64,000 nucleotides of DNA from Microbacterium sp. VKM Ac-2923. Lineage in GTDB: Bacteria > Actinomycetota > Actinomycetes > Actinomycetales > Microbacteriaceae. The notes beneath the pieces are model-generated. The model was not told the origin of the DNA and searched no databases. It saw only the letters and a list, made by a program, of their open reading frames with translations. The position numbers and the translations under genes are program-made. This document shows, in pieces, positions 21,260 to 30,186 of this stretch (positions within the stretch are counted from its first letter, which is position 1; every line of letters starts with the position of its first letter). The DNA lies in the NCBI RefSeq assembly GCF_022815605.1, contig NZ_JALGRP010000006.1:62001-126000 (forward strand), written 5' to 3'.

Positions 21260-21961
21260 TCACGCCTCGGCGGCGACGCTGCGCGCTCGGCGGCGACGCG
21301 GGGGCCGCTCGACGGGCGGAAGGCGCTCGGCCAAGCCGGGCATCGACTCCACCCGGGCCCTCTCGACGTGCGCGGCGGCGAGCGTCTGAGCCAGCGACAC
21401 GTGCCCACCCACGATCGCCTCCACCATCTCGGCGTGCTCGTCCCACCGACCGACGGTGTCGCGTTCGGGCGTGAGGCGGAAGAGCCACCGGGTGCGGCCC
21501 GTGAGCAGACCGCTCATGCGCGAGAGCAGCGCGTGACCGGCGAGGGCGAAGATCTCGTCGTGAAGGTCGGAGTTGCGCGACGATGCCGACGCCGCAGCGA
21601 CCGAGGCGACGTGCGCCACGTCGAGCGCGGCCCGGAGCGCCGCGGTGTCGGCGCCGGCCGCGGCGCGCTCCGCGGCGAGCGCCGCAGCGTACGGCTCGAG
21701 GTGCATGCGCATGTCGAAGAGCTCCTTGGCGTCGTCGACGGTGAAACGGTGCACGACGGCGGCACGGCGATGCGCTGACGACACGAACCCCTCGGCCTCG
21801 AGCACGTGCAGCGCCTCCCTGACGGGGACCCGCGAGACGCCGAGCTCCTCGGCGATGTCGCGCTCGCCGAGCCGGTGCCCCATGTCGATCTCGCCGGTGA
21901 TGATGCGTTCGCGCAGGATGTGCGCGATGCGCCGGCCGGTCGCGTCGATGTCGTCGTCCAC
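21260..21961 (-). CDS. GntR-family (FCD) regulator
   Basis: A 233-residue regulator starting at GTG 21961 with ggagg immediately upstream. The winged HTH is at about residues 30-65 (GERDIAEELGVSRVPVREAL), the FCD domain follows with DAKELFDMRMHLEPYAAAL and the metal-binding type histidines SDLHDEIFALAGH and RWDEHAEMVEAI. The tail is Arg-rich. It is divergent from the ABC transporter/amidohydrolase operon, and three TGGTAYNCCA-like sites lie between them, so it very likely controls that operon in response to the imported substrate or its product. Confidence 0.9.
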   Translation of the reverse strand: MDDDIDATGRRIAHILRERIITGEIDMGHRLGERDIAEELGVSRVPVREALHVLEAEGFVSSAHRRAAVVHRFTVDDAKELFDMRMHLEPYAAALAAERAAAGADTAALRAALDVAHVASVAAASASSRNSDLHDEIFALAGHALLSRMSGLLTGRTRWLFRLTPERDTVGRWDEHAEMVEAIVGGHVSLAQTLAAAHVERARVESMPGLAERLPPVERPPRRRRARSVAAEA

Positions 21962-22004
21962 GCCTCCATCCTGTCAGGGGCCGGACGTGGGCGGAAACCG
22001 CTGT

Positions 22005-22125
22005 TTGGTATTCCATGCGCGCATTTCCAGCCCTTCGAGGGCTCTTTCGCGCACTCCTGGTACTCCAAAATGACGCCGACGTAAGAATCACATTGCGTGT
22101 TCGTTACATCGACTTGGTATACCCG
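22005..22125 (+). promoter_or_regulatory. Three candidate GntR/FCD operators
   Basis: The 187-bp divergent spacer has ttggtattcca (22005-22015), tggtactcca (22058-22067) and ttggtataccc (22114-22124), all variants of the TGGTATACCA-type site typical for FCD GntR regulators. The last overlaps what looks like a tatac -10 region for the operon. The spacing of about 53-56 bp between sites, five helical turns, would suit looping. Confidence 0.65.
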
Positions 22126-22148
22126 TTGCGCGCCGTAGCGTCGCCTCC

Positions 22149-23066
22149 GTGCTCGCCTTCCTCCTCCGCCGCCTCGCCCTGGCCGGCGCCACGGTCTTCC
22201 TCGTGGTCACGATCGGCTTCGTCCTCGGTCGCCTCACCGGCGCCCCCGGCGCACTCCTGCTCCCCGACAACGCCAGCAGCGCCGACGTCGACGCGCTCAA
22301 CGCCAGCCTCGGCTTCGACCGCCCGGTGCTCGTGCAGTACCTCGACTTCCTCCGCGGGGTGGTCGTCGGCGACCTCGGCGACTCGTACCGCCTGCACGAG
22401 TCCGCCCTCGGACTCGTCTGGGAGCGCCTCCCCGCCACGGTCGAACTCGCCTTCTGGGCGTTCCTGGCGGGCTTCGCCCTCGCCCTCGTGGCCGCCGTCG
22501 TCATCCACCTCAGCGGCAGTCGGATCCTCCGCGCGATCGTCGGCTGGCTCGGCGCCACGCGACAGGCCGTCCCCGACTTCTTCTTCGCCCTGCTGCTCGT
22601 GCTGATCTTCTCCGTCTCGCTCGGCCTGCTGCCGTCGCTGGGCCGCACGAGTCCCGCGAGCCTCGTGCTCCCGGTCGTGACCCTCGCCACCGGCCAGTTC
22701 GTGATGTATCTCCGCCTGCTCGACGCCGCGCTGAGCGATCAGGCCGAGCAGGACTACGTCCGCACGGCCTTCGCCATCGGCCAGTCGCGACCGAAGATCC
22801 TCTTCACCCAGATGCTCCCCAATGCCCTGCCGCCGGTCCTCGGCATGGCGGGTCTCAACCTCGGCGGTCTGCTCGGCGGAACCGTCGTGGTCGAGGTGGT
22901 GTTCGCCTGGCCCGGGCTCGGAAGCCTGCTGACCGCCGCCGTGAGTCAGCGCGACTTCCCGATCGTCCAGGCGGGGCTCCTCTTCGTCGCCGTCGCCTTC
23001 GTCGTCGTCAACACCCTCGTCGACCTGCTCGTCGCCCGCATCGACCCCCGAACGGCCACCTCATGA
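22149..23066 (+). CDS. Dipeptide/oligopeptide-type ABC transporter permease (DppB-like)
   Basis: A 305-residue inner-membrane permease starting at GTG 22149. It has an N-terminal membrane segment (LALAGATVFLVVTIGFVLG), the LGFDRPVLVQYLDFLRGVVVGDLG block common to DppB proteins, five more membrane segments and the EAA-like loop DYVRTAFAIGQSRPKILF. First of six genes linked by 4-nt or 1-nt overlaps. The class imports peptides, nickel or opine-like compounds; the enzymes downstream argue for a nitrogenous small molecule. Confidence 0.92.
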   Translation: MLAFLLRRLALAGATVFLVVTIGFVLGRLTGAPGALLLPDNASSADVDALNASLGFDRPVLVQYLDFLRGVVVGDLGDSYRLHESALGLVWERLPATVELAFWAFLAGFALALVAAVVIHLSGSRILRAIVGWLGATRQAVPDFFFALLLVLIFSVSLGLLPSLGRTSPASLVLPVVTLATGQFVMYLRLLDAALSDQAEQDYVRTAFAIGQSRPKILFTQMLPNALPPVLGMAGLNLGGLLGGTVVVEVVFAWPGLGSLLTAAVSQRDFPIVQAGLLFVAVAFVVVNTLVDLLVARIDPRTATS

Positions 23067-23962
23067 CTACCGTCGCCCTGCCCCCGCTCCCCGAGGCCGC
23101 GACCTCGGCCCCGCCCCCTCGCCCCCGTCGTCGGCGCCTGCGCCCCTCGGCCGTCGTCGGCGTCGCGATGCTCGCCGTCGTGATCGGCGCGACCGCGCTG
23201 CGTCCCGTTCTGCCCGGCTTCGACCCGTTCGGGCAGGATCTGTCGCGCGCCCTGCTCCCGCCCTTCGTCGACCCGGCGCACCCGCTCGGCACCGACCCGC
23301 TCGGTCGCGACCTGTTCAGCAGGATCGCCCTCGCCTCCGCCGTCACCCTCGGCATCACGGTGGCCATCGTGTGCCTCAACGCGGTGATCGGCACGACCGT
23401 CGGCATCCTGGCCGGCTTCTTCGGAGGGCGGATCGAGTCCGCCCTGTCAGTGCTGTCGAACACCGTGCTGGCGATGCCCGTCGTGCTGCTGCTCATCGCC
23501 GTCTGCGCCGTCGTACCGCCCAGCGCAGGGCTCACGATCCTCGTCGTCGGCTGCACCTGGTGGGTGGGCTACGCCCGGGTGACGCGCAACGTCGCCGCGG
23601 CCCTTCGGGCGCAGGACTTCGTGGTCGCACCGCGCACGCAGGGCGCCGATCGGTTCTGGTCGCTCACCCGACATGTGCTGCCGAACGTCTGGCCGCACAC
23701 CCTCATCATCGCGGCGACCGACGTCGCCACCATCGTGCTCATCGAGGCGTCCCTGGAATACCTCGGTCTCGGTGTGCAGCCGCCCACGCCCAGCTGGGGC
23801 GCGATGATCTTCGACGGTCAGAAGTATCTGGCCACCGACCCCTGGCTGGTGATCCTCCCCGGCGCCGCGATGTTCCTCGCCGTGGGCGGGGTGCAGTTCC
23901 TGAGCCAGCAGTTCACCGCCGAGGCGCGTGGCGCCTTCCTGCGCAAGGGAGTCCGCCGATGA
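23063..23962 (+). CDS. ABC transporter permease (DppC-like)
   Basis: A 299-residue partner permease overlapping the DppB-like gene by ATGA. A Pro-rich cytosolic start ([13 protein letters not shown]) leads to the first membrane segment, then HPLGTDPLGRDLFSRIALAS, the hallmark of the DppC family, and the EAA loop near LRAQDFVVAPRTQGADRFW. Forms the membrane heterodimer with the upstream gene. Confidence 0.93.
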   Translation: MTTVALPPLPEAATSAPPPRPRRRRLRPSAVVGVAMLAVVIGATALRPVLPGFDPFGQDLSRALLPPFVDPAHPLGTDPLGRDLFSRIALASAVTLGITVAIVCLNAVIGTTVGILAGFFGGRIESALSVLSNTVLAMPVVLLLIAVCAVVPPSAGLTILVVGCTWWVGYARVTRNVAAALRAQDFVVAPRTQGADRFWSLTRHVLPNVWPHTLIIAATDVATIVLIEASLEYLGLGVQPPTPSWGAMIFDGQKYLATDPWLVILPGAAMFLAVGGVQFLSQQFTAEARGAFLRKGVRR

Positions 23963-25647
23963 CCCGTCCCGTCCTGTCCGTGGAGAACCTGCGTCTGGAT
24001 GCCACGACCGACGACGCTCCCCGCACCGTCGTGCACGACGTCTCGTTCGAGGTCGCCCCCTCAGCAGCCCTCGGGGTCGTCGGGGAGTCCGGTTCCGGCA
24101 AGAGCCTGACGATGCTCGCCGCCCTCGGCCTGCTGCCTCCGGGCGTGCGAGTCGCCTCCGGGAGCGTCCGCATCGACGGCCGCGATGTCACCTCGATGGG
24201 CGAGCGCGACCTGCGCAGCATGCGCGGGCGGGTCACCGGGATGGTGTTCCAAGACCCGATGTCGGCGCTGAACCCGTTGCGTTCCGTGGGGGCACAGGTC
24301 GCCGCCGCGGTCAGGGCCCACTCCCCCGCCACCTCGCGCACCGCCGCCCGTCGGCGCGCGGTCGAGCTGTTGCGGTCGGTCGGGGTGCGAGACGCCGCCG
24401 AACGCGCGGCGTCGCGGCCTCACCAGTGGTCGGGCGGCATGCGCCAGCGCGCGGTCATCGCCATGGCCATCGCCAACGACCCGCTGCTGCTCATCGCCGA
24501 CGAGCCCACGACCGCTCTGGACGTGACGGTCCAGGCGCAGGTCATGGCGCTGCTGGACGAGGTGCGCGAGCGCACCGGGTCGGCGTTGGCCCTCATCAGC
24601 CACGACCTGGGCCTCGTGGCCCAGCACACCGACGACCTCGTCGTGATGCGGTCGGGACGGGTCGTCGAGAGCGGCGAGACCCGCGCGGTGCTGTCGGCCC
24701 CCGCACACGAGTACACGCGTCGACTCCTCGCGGCGGCGCCGTCGACCAGGACCGGGGCGGATCGCCCGGTGCTCGTCGAGACCGCCGAGGAGCCCGCCCT
24801 CGACGTGACCGACCTCGTCGTGGAGTACCCCGGTCGGCGTGGCCGCCGCACCCGGGCGGTCGACGGCGTGTCGCTGCGCATCCGCGCCGGCGAGACGGTC
24901 GCCGTCGTCGGAGAGTCCGGATGCGGCAAGTCGTCGCTGCTGCGCGCGATCTTGGGCCTCACCCCGGCGAGCGCGGGCACCATCCGCTTCGAGGGGCGCA
25001 CCGCCTCGCCCGACATCGCCGGGCGCAGTGCCGAGCTGCGCTCGCGCGCCCAGGTGGTGTTCCAAGACCCGTCGTCGGCGCTGGACCCGCGCATGAGCGT
25101 CGCCCGCTCCGTGGGCGAACCGCTGAAGATCCGCCGGGCATTCACCTCGGCGCGCGTGCGGACGCTGCTCGACGGTGTCGGCCTCGACAGCTCGTTCGAC
25201 GACCGTCTCCCCACCCGCCTGTCTGGCGGTCAGCGCCAGCGGGTCGGTATCGCCCGCGCGCTCGCCCTCGATCCCGCGATCGTGCTGCTCGACGAGCCCG
25301 TCTCGGCACTCGACGTCTCGATCCAGGCGCAGGTGCTCGATCTGCTGGGCGGGCTGCAGCGCGAGCAACGGCTCGCCTACCTCTTCGTCTCGCACGACCT
25401 CGGTGTCGTCCGCGGCATCGCGGACCGCGTCGTCGTGATGCAGTCCGGACGCATCGTCGAGGAGGGCCCGACCGAGCGCGTGTTCGCCGAGCCCCGGCAT
25501 CCGTATACCCGCACCCTGCTCAACGCCATCCCGCACCTCCTCTCCGACCCGCCCACCCGTTCCGCCTCCCCCGATCCCGCCCTCTCGCCCACCCTCCCCA
25601 CCTCGACCACGCTCTCCGACTCGCCCACCCGAAAGGCCCTCTCATGA
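23959..25647 (+). CDS. Fused dipeptide-type ABC transporter ATPase (DppD-DppF in one chain)
   Basis: A 562-residue protein with two ATPase domains. Domain 1 has Walker A GESGSGKS at 42-49, signature WSGGMRQR and Walker B LLLIADEPTTALD; domain 2 has Walker A GESGCGKS at about 318-325, signature LSGGQRQR and Walker B IVLLDEPVSALD. In most organisms these are separate DppD and DppF proteins. A Pro/Ser/Thr-rich tail of about 35 residues ends the chain. The ATG at 23959 overlaps the DppC stop; the longer upstream frame is a shadow of dppC. Confidence 0.93.
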   Translation: MTRPVLSVENLRLDATTDDAPRTVVHDVSFEVAPSAALGVVGESGSGKSLTMLAALGLLPPGVRVASGSVRIDGRDVTSMGERDLRSMRGRVTGMVFQDPMSALNPLRSVGAQVAAAVRAHSPATSRTAARRRAVELLRSVGVRDAAERAASRPHQWSGGMRQRAVIAMAIANDPLLLIADEPTTALDVTVQAQVMALLDEVRERTGSALALISHDLGLVAQHTDDLVVMRSGRVVESGETRAVLSAPAHEYTRRLLAAAPSTRTGADRPVLVETAEEPALDVTDLVVEYPGRRGRRTRAVDGVSLRIRAGETVAVVGESGCGKSSLLRAILGLTPASAGTIRFEGRTASPDIAGRSAELRSRAQVVFQDPSSALDPRMSVARSVGEPLKIRRAFTSARVRTLLDGVGLDSSFDDRLPTRLSGGQRQRVGIARALALDPAIVLLDEPVSALDVSIQAQVLDLLGGLQREQRLAYLFVSHDLGVVRGIADRVVVMQSGRIVEEGPTERVFAEPRHPYTRTLLNAIPHLLSDPPTRSASPDPALSPTLPTSTTLSDSPTRKALS

Positions 25648-27182
25648 CCCGCTCGACAGCCCGCCGCGCCCTCGCAGGCGCCGCAGCCCTCACCCTCGGC
25701 AGCGTGATCCTCGCCGGATGCGCCGGCGGATTCGACTCCCCCGCTGGCTCCGGTGACACCGCCCGCACGAGCCTGACCGCGGCCCTCCCCACCGACCCGA
25801 GCTCCATGGACCCGATCCGATCCGGAGCGCTGGTGGTGCTGTCGGTCTTCTTCCACACCCACGATCAGCTGGTGAAGATCGCCGCCGACGGCACCCTCGA
25901 GCCGAAGCTCGCGACGGACTGGAAGGCGAACGACGACCTCACCCAGTGGGAGTTCACGCTCACCCCCGAGGTGACCGCGAGCAACGGCGAGGCCATCGAC
26001 GCCGACGACGTGGTCTTCACGTACGAGACGATCCTCGGTGACCCGAGCGGCGAGAACTACGCCTACCTTTCCTCCCTCGACAGCGTCGAGGCGGTGGATG
26101 CCGCGACCGTGCGCTTCACGCTCAAGCAGCCCTTCTCGGCCTTCCCCCGCAACACCTCGCTCATCTCGATCGTGCCCGCCGACACCTACCAGGAGATGGG
26201 GGCCGACGCCTACGCCCGTGAGCCGATCGGATCGGGGCCCTACGTCTTCGACAGCATCACCACGGGCGTGTCGTACGACCTGAAGCGCAACGACGACTAC
26301 TGGGGTCCGGCCCCGGCCATCGAGGAGATCTCACTGCAGCCGGTGTCATCCACCGAATCGCGCGCGAACGGCGTGCTCTCGGGCAGCCTCGACGTCGCCC
26401 AGATCGGCCCGACGCAGGTGTCGTCGGTGCAGGCCGCGCCGTCGGCCCAGACCTTCTCGGCCGCCTCGAACGGGGTCGTCTTCCTCGGCGTCAACTCCAC
26501 CGCCGGTCCCCTGCAGGACGTGCGGGTGCGCGAGGCGGTCGCCAAGGCCGTCGACACCCAGGCGATCGTCGACTCGCTGCTGTCGGGACTCGCCGAGCCC
26601 GCGAAGGCCATGATCGCGCCCGCGGTGGAGGGGTTCTCCGACTCCGTCGAGCCCATCGCCTACGACCCCGACGGCGCGCGAGCCCTGCTGGCCGAGGCCG
26701 CCTACGACGGCACGCCGATCCCCTTCGACTACGCCACCGACGGTCGCATCCCGCTCTCGAGCGAGGTGGCCCAGAGCATCCAGGGCTACCTGCAGGCCGT
26801 CGGGATCGCCGTCGACATGCGCGGCGCCGACCAGCAGAGCCACACGCTGAAGGTGCGCGGCCGCGAGATGCAGGGCGTCTACCTCAACACCTGGGCCCCC
26901 TCCACGCTCGACGGCGACCTGCCCCTCACCGACTTCTACGAGACGGCCGGCAACAACAACTACGCGCAGGACCCCGCCACCGCCGCCTGGGCCGCCGAGC
27001 AGCGCGGTGTCGAGGGCGACGCGCGTCAGGAGGTGTTCGCGAAGCTGCTGGACTACAGCAACACGCAGGGATACTTCGTGCCGCTGTACGTGCCGTTCAA
27101 CAACTTCGCGGCGGTCAGCGGACTGCGCTGGACCCCGCGCGCCGACGGACTGTACGACTTCACCGGAACGAGCTTCGAATGA
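25644..27182 (+). CDS. Solute-binding lipoprotein of peptide/nickel-type ABC transporter (SBP family 5)
   Basis: A 512-residue substrate-binding protein. The signal peptide ends in the lipobox ILAGC with Cys26 as the lipidation site. Family-5 features follow: LTAALPTDPSSMDPI, LVKIAADGTLEPKLATDW, EFTLTPEVTASNGEAIDADDV, and REPIGSGPYVFDS. It captures the substrate outside the cell for the two permeases. It overlaps both neighbours by 4 nt. Confidence 0.94.
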   Translation: MTRSTARRALAGAAALTLGSVILAGCAGGFDSPAGSGDTARTSLTAALPTDPSSMDPIRSGALVVLSVFFHTHDQLVKIAADGTLEPKLATDWKANDDLTQWEFTLTPEVTASNGEAIDADDVVFTYETILGDPSGENYAYLSSLDSVEAVDAATVRFTLKQPFSAFPRNTSLISIVPADTYQEMGADAYAREPIGSGPYVFDSITTGVSYDLKRNDDYWGPAPAIEEISLQPVSSTESRANGVLSGSLDVAQIGPTQVSSVQAAPSAQTFSAASNGVVFLGVNSTAGPLQDVRVREAVAKAVDTQAIVDSLLSGLAEPAKAMIAPAVEGFSDSVEPIAYDPDGARALLAEAAYDGTPIPFDYATDGRIPLSSEVAQSIQGYLQAVGIAVDMRGADQQSHTLKVRGREMQGVYLNTWAPSTLDGDLPLTDFYETAGNNNYAQDPATAAWAAEQRGVEGDARQEVFAKLLDYSNTQGYFVPLYVPFNNFAAVSGLRWTPRADGLYDFTGTSFE

Positions 27183-28402
27183 CCTCCACCGTCCTCACCG
27201 ACGTCCGCCCCTGGGGCGGCCCCCTCTCCGACGTCTCCCTCGCGGACGGCCTGATCACCGGCTTCCATCCGGCGGGCACGGAACCGATCGACGCGTCAGC
27301 CGAGACGGTGTCGGGCCGGGGTCGCATCCTGCTGCCGTCGTTCGCCGACGTGCACGTGCACCTCGACTCGACGCGCATCGGTCTGCCCTTCCGGCCGCAC
27401 ACGGGTGTGCCGGGGGTGTGGGGGATGATGCTGAACGATCGCGACAACTGGCGCCACGCCGAGCGGAGCATGGAGCACCGCGTGGCGACGACGCTCGAGA
27501 GCGCGATCGCGCGCGGTACGACCCAGGTGCGCACCTACGCCCAGGTCGACGTCGACGCGGATCTCGAGAGATTAGATGCCGTGCTCGCGGCGCGCGAAGC
27601 CAACCTCGACCGGTGCGAGGTCGAGATCATCGCGTTCCCGCAGGCGGGTCTGCTGCGCGAGGCGGGATCGATCGAGGTGCTCGATCGGGCGATGGCCCGC
27701 GGTGCCGATGTGGTCGGGGGAATCGACCCGTGCGCCCTGGACCGCGACCCGGTGCGGCACCTCGACGCCGTCTTCGACATCGCTGAGCGTTACGGCGCCC
27801 CCGTCGACATCCACCTGCACGAACCGGATCAGCTCGCGAAGTTCTCCGCCGAGTTGATCGTCGAGCGCACCCGCGCCCTCGACATGCGCGGTCGCGTCAC
27901 GATCTCGCACGGGTACGGCCTGGGGCGCCTCCCCGAGGCGGAGCTGCGGGCGCTGCTGGAGCAGTTCCTCGACCTCGGCATCTCGATGGCTACCGTGGCG
28001 CCGCAGACGCCGCTGCCCACGCGTCTGCTCGACGAGTACGGCATCGCACTGGGTCTCGGGCAGGACGGCCAGCGAGACTACTGGTCGCCCTACGGCAACA
28101 CCGACATGCTCGACCGCACCTGGCAGCTGGCGTTCACCAACGGTTTCCGCCGTGATGACGACATCGAGCACTGCGTGGCGATCGCCACGGTGGGAGGTCG
28201 CGCGGTGATGGGCAGGGCGGCCATGCCGGCTCATGGTGCCGAACGCCCCGGCGTCGGAGTCGGCGACCCCGCCGACCTCGTGCTGGTCGCCGGCGACACC
28301 GTGACGGCGGCCGTCATGGACCGCCTGAGCGACCGCACCGTGCTCTTCCGCGGTGCCGTCGTCGCCGACGCCCTCGAGCTGACGGACGGGAGTCGCGCCT
28401 GA
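27179..28402 (+). CDS. Amidohydrolase, cytosine-deaminase-like
   Basis: A 407-residue metal-dependent hydrolase of the amidohydrolase superfamily. The metal site includes the pair in FADVHVHLDSTR, His in VDIHLHEPDQ, His in VTISHGYGLG and the Asp in GLGQDGQRDYW; this HxH...H...H...D set and the GQDG loop match the cytosine deaminase/COG0402 group. It should hydrolyse or deaminate a ring or amide bond of the compound imported by the ABC system. Exact substrate unknown. It is translationally coupled on both sides. Confidence 0.85.
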   Translation: MTSTVLTDVRPWGGPLSDVSLADGLITGFHPAGTEPIDASAETVSGRGRILLPSFADVHVHLDSTRIGLPFRPHTGVPGVWGMMLNDRDNWRHAERSMEHRVATTLESAIARGTTQVRTYAQVDVDADLERLDAVLAAREANLDRCEVEIIAFPQAGLLREAGSIEVLDRAMARGADVVGGIDPCALDRDPVRHLDAVFDIAERYGAPVDIHLHEPDQLAKFSAELIVERTRALDMRGRVTISHGYGLGRLPEAELRALLEQFLDLGISMATVAPQTPLPTRLLDEYGIALGLGQDGQRDYWSPYGNTDMLDRTWQLAFTNGFRRDDDIEHCVAIATVGGRAVMGRAAMPAHGAERPGVGVGDPADLVLVAGDTVTAAVMDRLSDRTVLFRGAVVADALELTDGSRA

Positions 28403-29391
28403 TGCTGCTGCTCAGCACACCCCAGTTGGAGGGTCTCGTCGACCGCGGGGCCATCGCCGACGCTGTCTCCCGGGGGTTCGCCGAGATCGCCGAGGGCCGC
28501 GCCGACCAGCCCGGCCCGACCTCGATGTCGACGCCCGCGGACTCCACCCGCTTCATCCTGATGTCGGCGGTGTCCGAGGCGTCCGACCTCGCGGGGGTCA
28601 AGCTCCTGGCCGACGTGCCCGACAATGCGGGGCGCCGGCTGCCGACCCAGCGCTCGATGATCCTCGTCGTCGATCGCGTCGACGGGTCGCCGGTCGCGCT
28701 GCTGCACGGCGCGGTGCCGACCCGGGTACGCACCGCCGCCGCCAGCGCCGTGGCTACCCGAACGCTGGCCCGTCCCGACAGCCGGACCCTGGGTCTGATC
28801 GGCGCCGGCGCACTGGCCCGTGAGCACGCCCTGGCGCTGCGCGACGTGCGCCCCTTCGACCGCGTCAAGGTGTGGTCACGCACTCGCGAGCGCGCCGAGG
28901 GGCTCGTCGCCGACCTGCGCCGCGAGGGGTGGCCCACCGCGATCGACGTTGCGGCATCCCCTCGAGAGGTGGTGGAGGAGGCCGACGTGGTGTGCACGCT
29001 GACCCCGTCGGTGGAGGCCATCATCGAGGGCGCGTGGCTGCAGCCGGGGCAGCACCTCAACGTCGTCGGAGCACGTCCGCGCGCCGACGAGCGGGAAGTC
29101 GACGGCGCGGCCATGGCCCGCGCATCGATCTGGGTCGACGATCGGGCGACGGCGCGCACGAAGTCGGGCGACCTGTTGCGCGCCATCGCCGAGGGGGCGA
29201 TCTCCGAAGCGGACATCGTCGGCACGATCGGTGAGGTCGTCGCCGGTCGTGCACGCGGCCGGCGGGCCGCGGAGGAGATCACGCTGTTCGACTCGGTCGG
29301 GATCGGCGCGCAAGATGTCGCCGTCGCCGATGTCTTCATCCGCGCCGCCCGCGCGCAGGGGCTCGGCACGACGGTGGACCTGAGCGCCTGA
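28402..29391 (+). CDS. Ornithine cyclodeaminase / mu-crystallin family enzyme
   Basis: A 329-residue NAD(P)-binding protein whose ATG overlaps the amidohydrolase stop (TGATG). The family core is visible: GVKLLADVPDN, a conserved Arg region in AVPTRVRTAAASAVATR, the Rossmann motif GLIGAGALAREHAL, and VVGARPRADEREVDG. Members include ornithine cyclodeaminase, alanine dehydrogenase and ketimine reductases. In this operon it may process an amino acid or imine made by the amidohydrolase, which is inference. Confidence 0.87.
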   Translation: MLLLSTPQLEGLVDRGAIADAVSRGFAEIAEGRADQPGPTSMSTPADSTRFILMSAVSEASDLAGVKLLADVPDNAGRRLPTQRSMILVVDRVDGSPVALLHGAVPTRVRTAAASAVATRTLARPDSRTLGLIGAGALAREHALALRDVRPFDRVKVWSRTRERAEGLVADLRREGWPTAIDVAASPREVVEEADVVCTLTPSVEAIIEGAWLQPGQHLNVVGARPRADEREVDGAAMARASIWVDDRATARTKSGDLLRAIAEGAISEADIVGTIGEVVAGRARGRRAAEEITLFDSVGIGAQDVAVADVFIRAARAQGLGTTVDLSA

Positions 29392-29534
29392 GCGACCCGT
29401 CGGCCCGGCGGCGCGCGCCACGTCGGGCCCCGGCGTGGGCACCGTCGGGCCCCGGCTCCGGCGTCGTCGGCCCCGGCGCCCAGACCCGGCACGCCACCTC
29501 TGCGCGGCGCCGCCCGCTCGGCATCCGCTCCTCG

Positions 29535-29942
29535 ATAAACGCGATTCGTGCGCAGAAACACGGTCAAGGAGCGTTTACGCGCACGAATCGCGTTTATGGA
29601 CGCGCCGGGCCCCCGCAACCCCTCGCCCGCCGAGGGCCGTGCAACCATCGCCGGCACCTGCCACCGCGGCACCGGCACCGCGCACCTCGCGCGTCGGACT
29701 CGCCCGTGGGCTGGTCGTTCGGGCGGCCCCCTCCGCCGATAGACGCGATTCGTGCGCAGAAACACGGTGACGGAGCGTTTATGCGCACGAATCACGTTTA
29801 TGGACGCGGCGGGCCCCCGCAACCCCTCGCCCGCCGAGGGCCGTGCAACCATCGCCGGCACCTGCCACCGCGGCACCGGCACCGCGCACCTCGCGCGTCG
29901 GACTCGCCCGTGGGCTGGTCGTTCGGGCGGCCCCCTCCGCCG
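29535..29942. repeat. 204-bp tandem duplication, each copy led by a type-A hairpin
   Basis: Copy 1 29535-29738 and copy 2 29739-29942 are nearly identical. Each starts with a type-A hairpin (arms 29535-29553/29579-29597 and 29739-29757/29783-29801) and continues with GC-rich DNA from ccgggcccccgcaaccc to gggcggccccctccgccg. A third copy begins at 29943 but keeps only the hairpin. Frames of 64 codons repeat in both units but look non-coding. Confidence 0.9.
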
Positions 29943-30005
29943 ATAGACGCGATCCGTGTCGATAAACGCGCTGACGTAGCGTTTACGCGCACGAATCGCG
30001 TTTAC
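29943..30005. repeat. Type-A hairpin, third copy in tandem region
   Basis: Starts where a third 204-bp unit would start. Outer arms 29943-29961 and 29987-30005 are imperfect; an inner ataaacgc/gcgtttac pairing replaces part of the loop. From here to 30186 I see only Pro-codon-rich low-complexity DNA and no gene. Confidence 0.75.
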
Positions 30006-30186
30006 GGATGCCGACCGCGGGCCCCCGCGCCGACGCAGGACGCCACAACCCCGGACCCAGCACAGGACGCCTCAGCCCCACCCCCGCACCACCGCCGAAC
30101 GCCGCAGCCCCGCCCCACCGCCGAACGCCGCGACCCCACGCCCACCGCAGGTCCCCGCCGCCCGCCGAACGGGCCGGAACGCCGCG

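Noticed and set aside
29548..29946. Two repeated 64-codon frames in the 204-bp duplication
   Set aside because: They start within the hairpin arm, have no ribosome-binding site and translate low-complexity sequence; the repetition reflects the DNA duplication.
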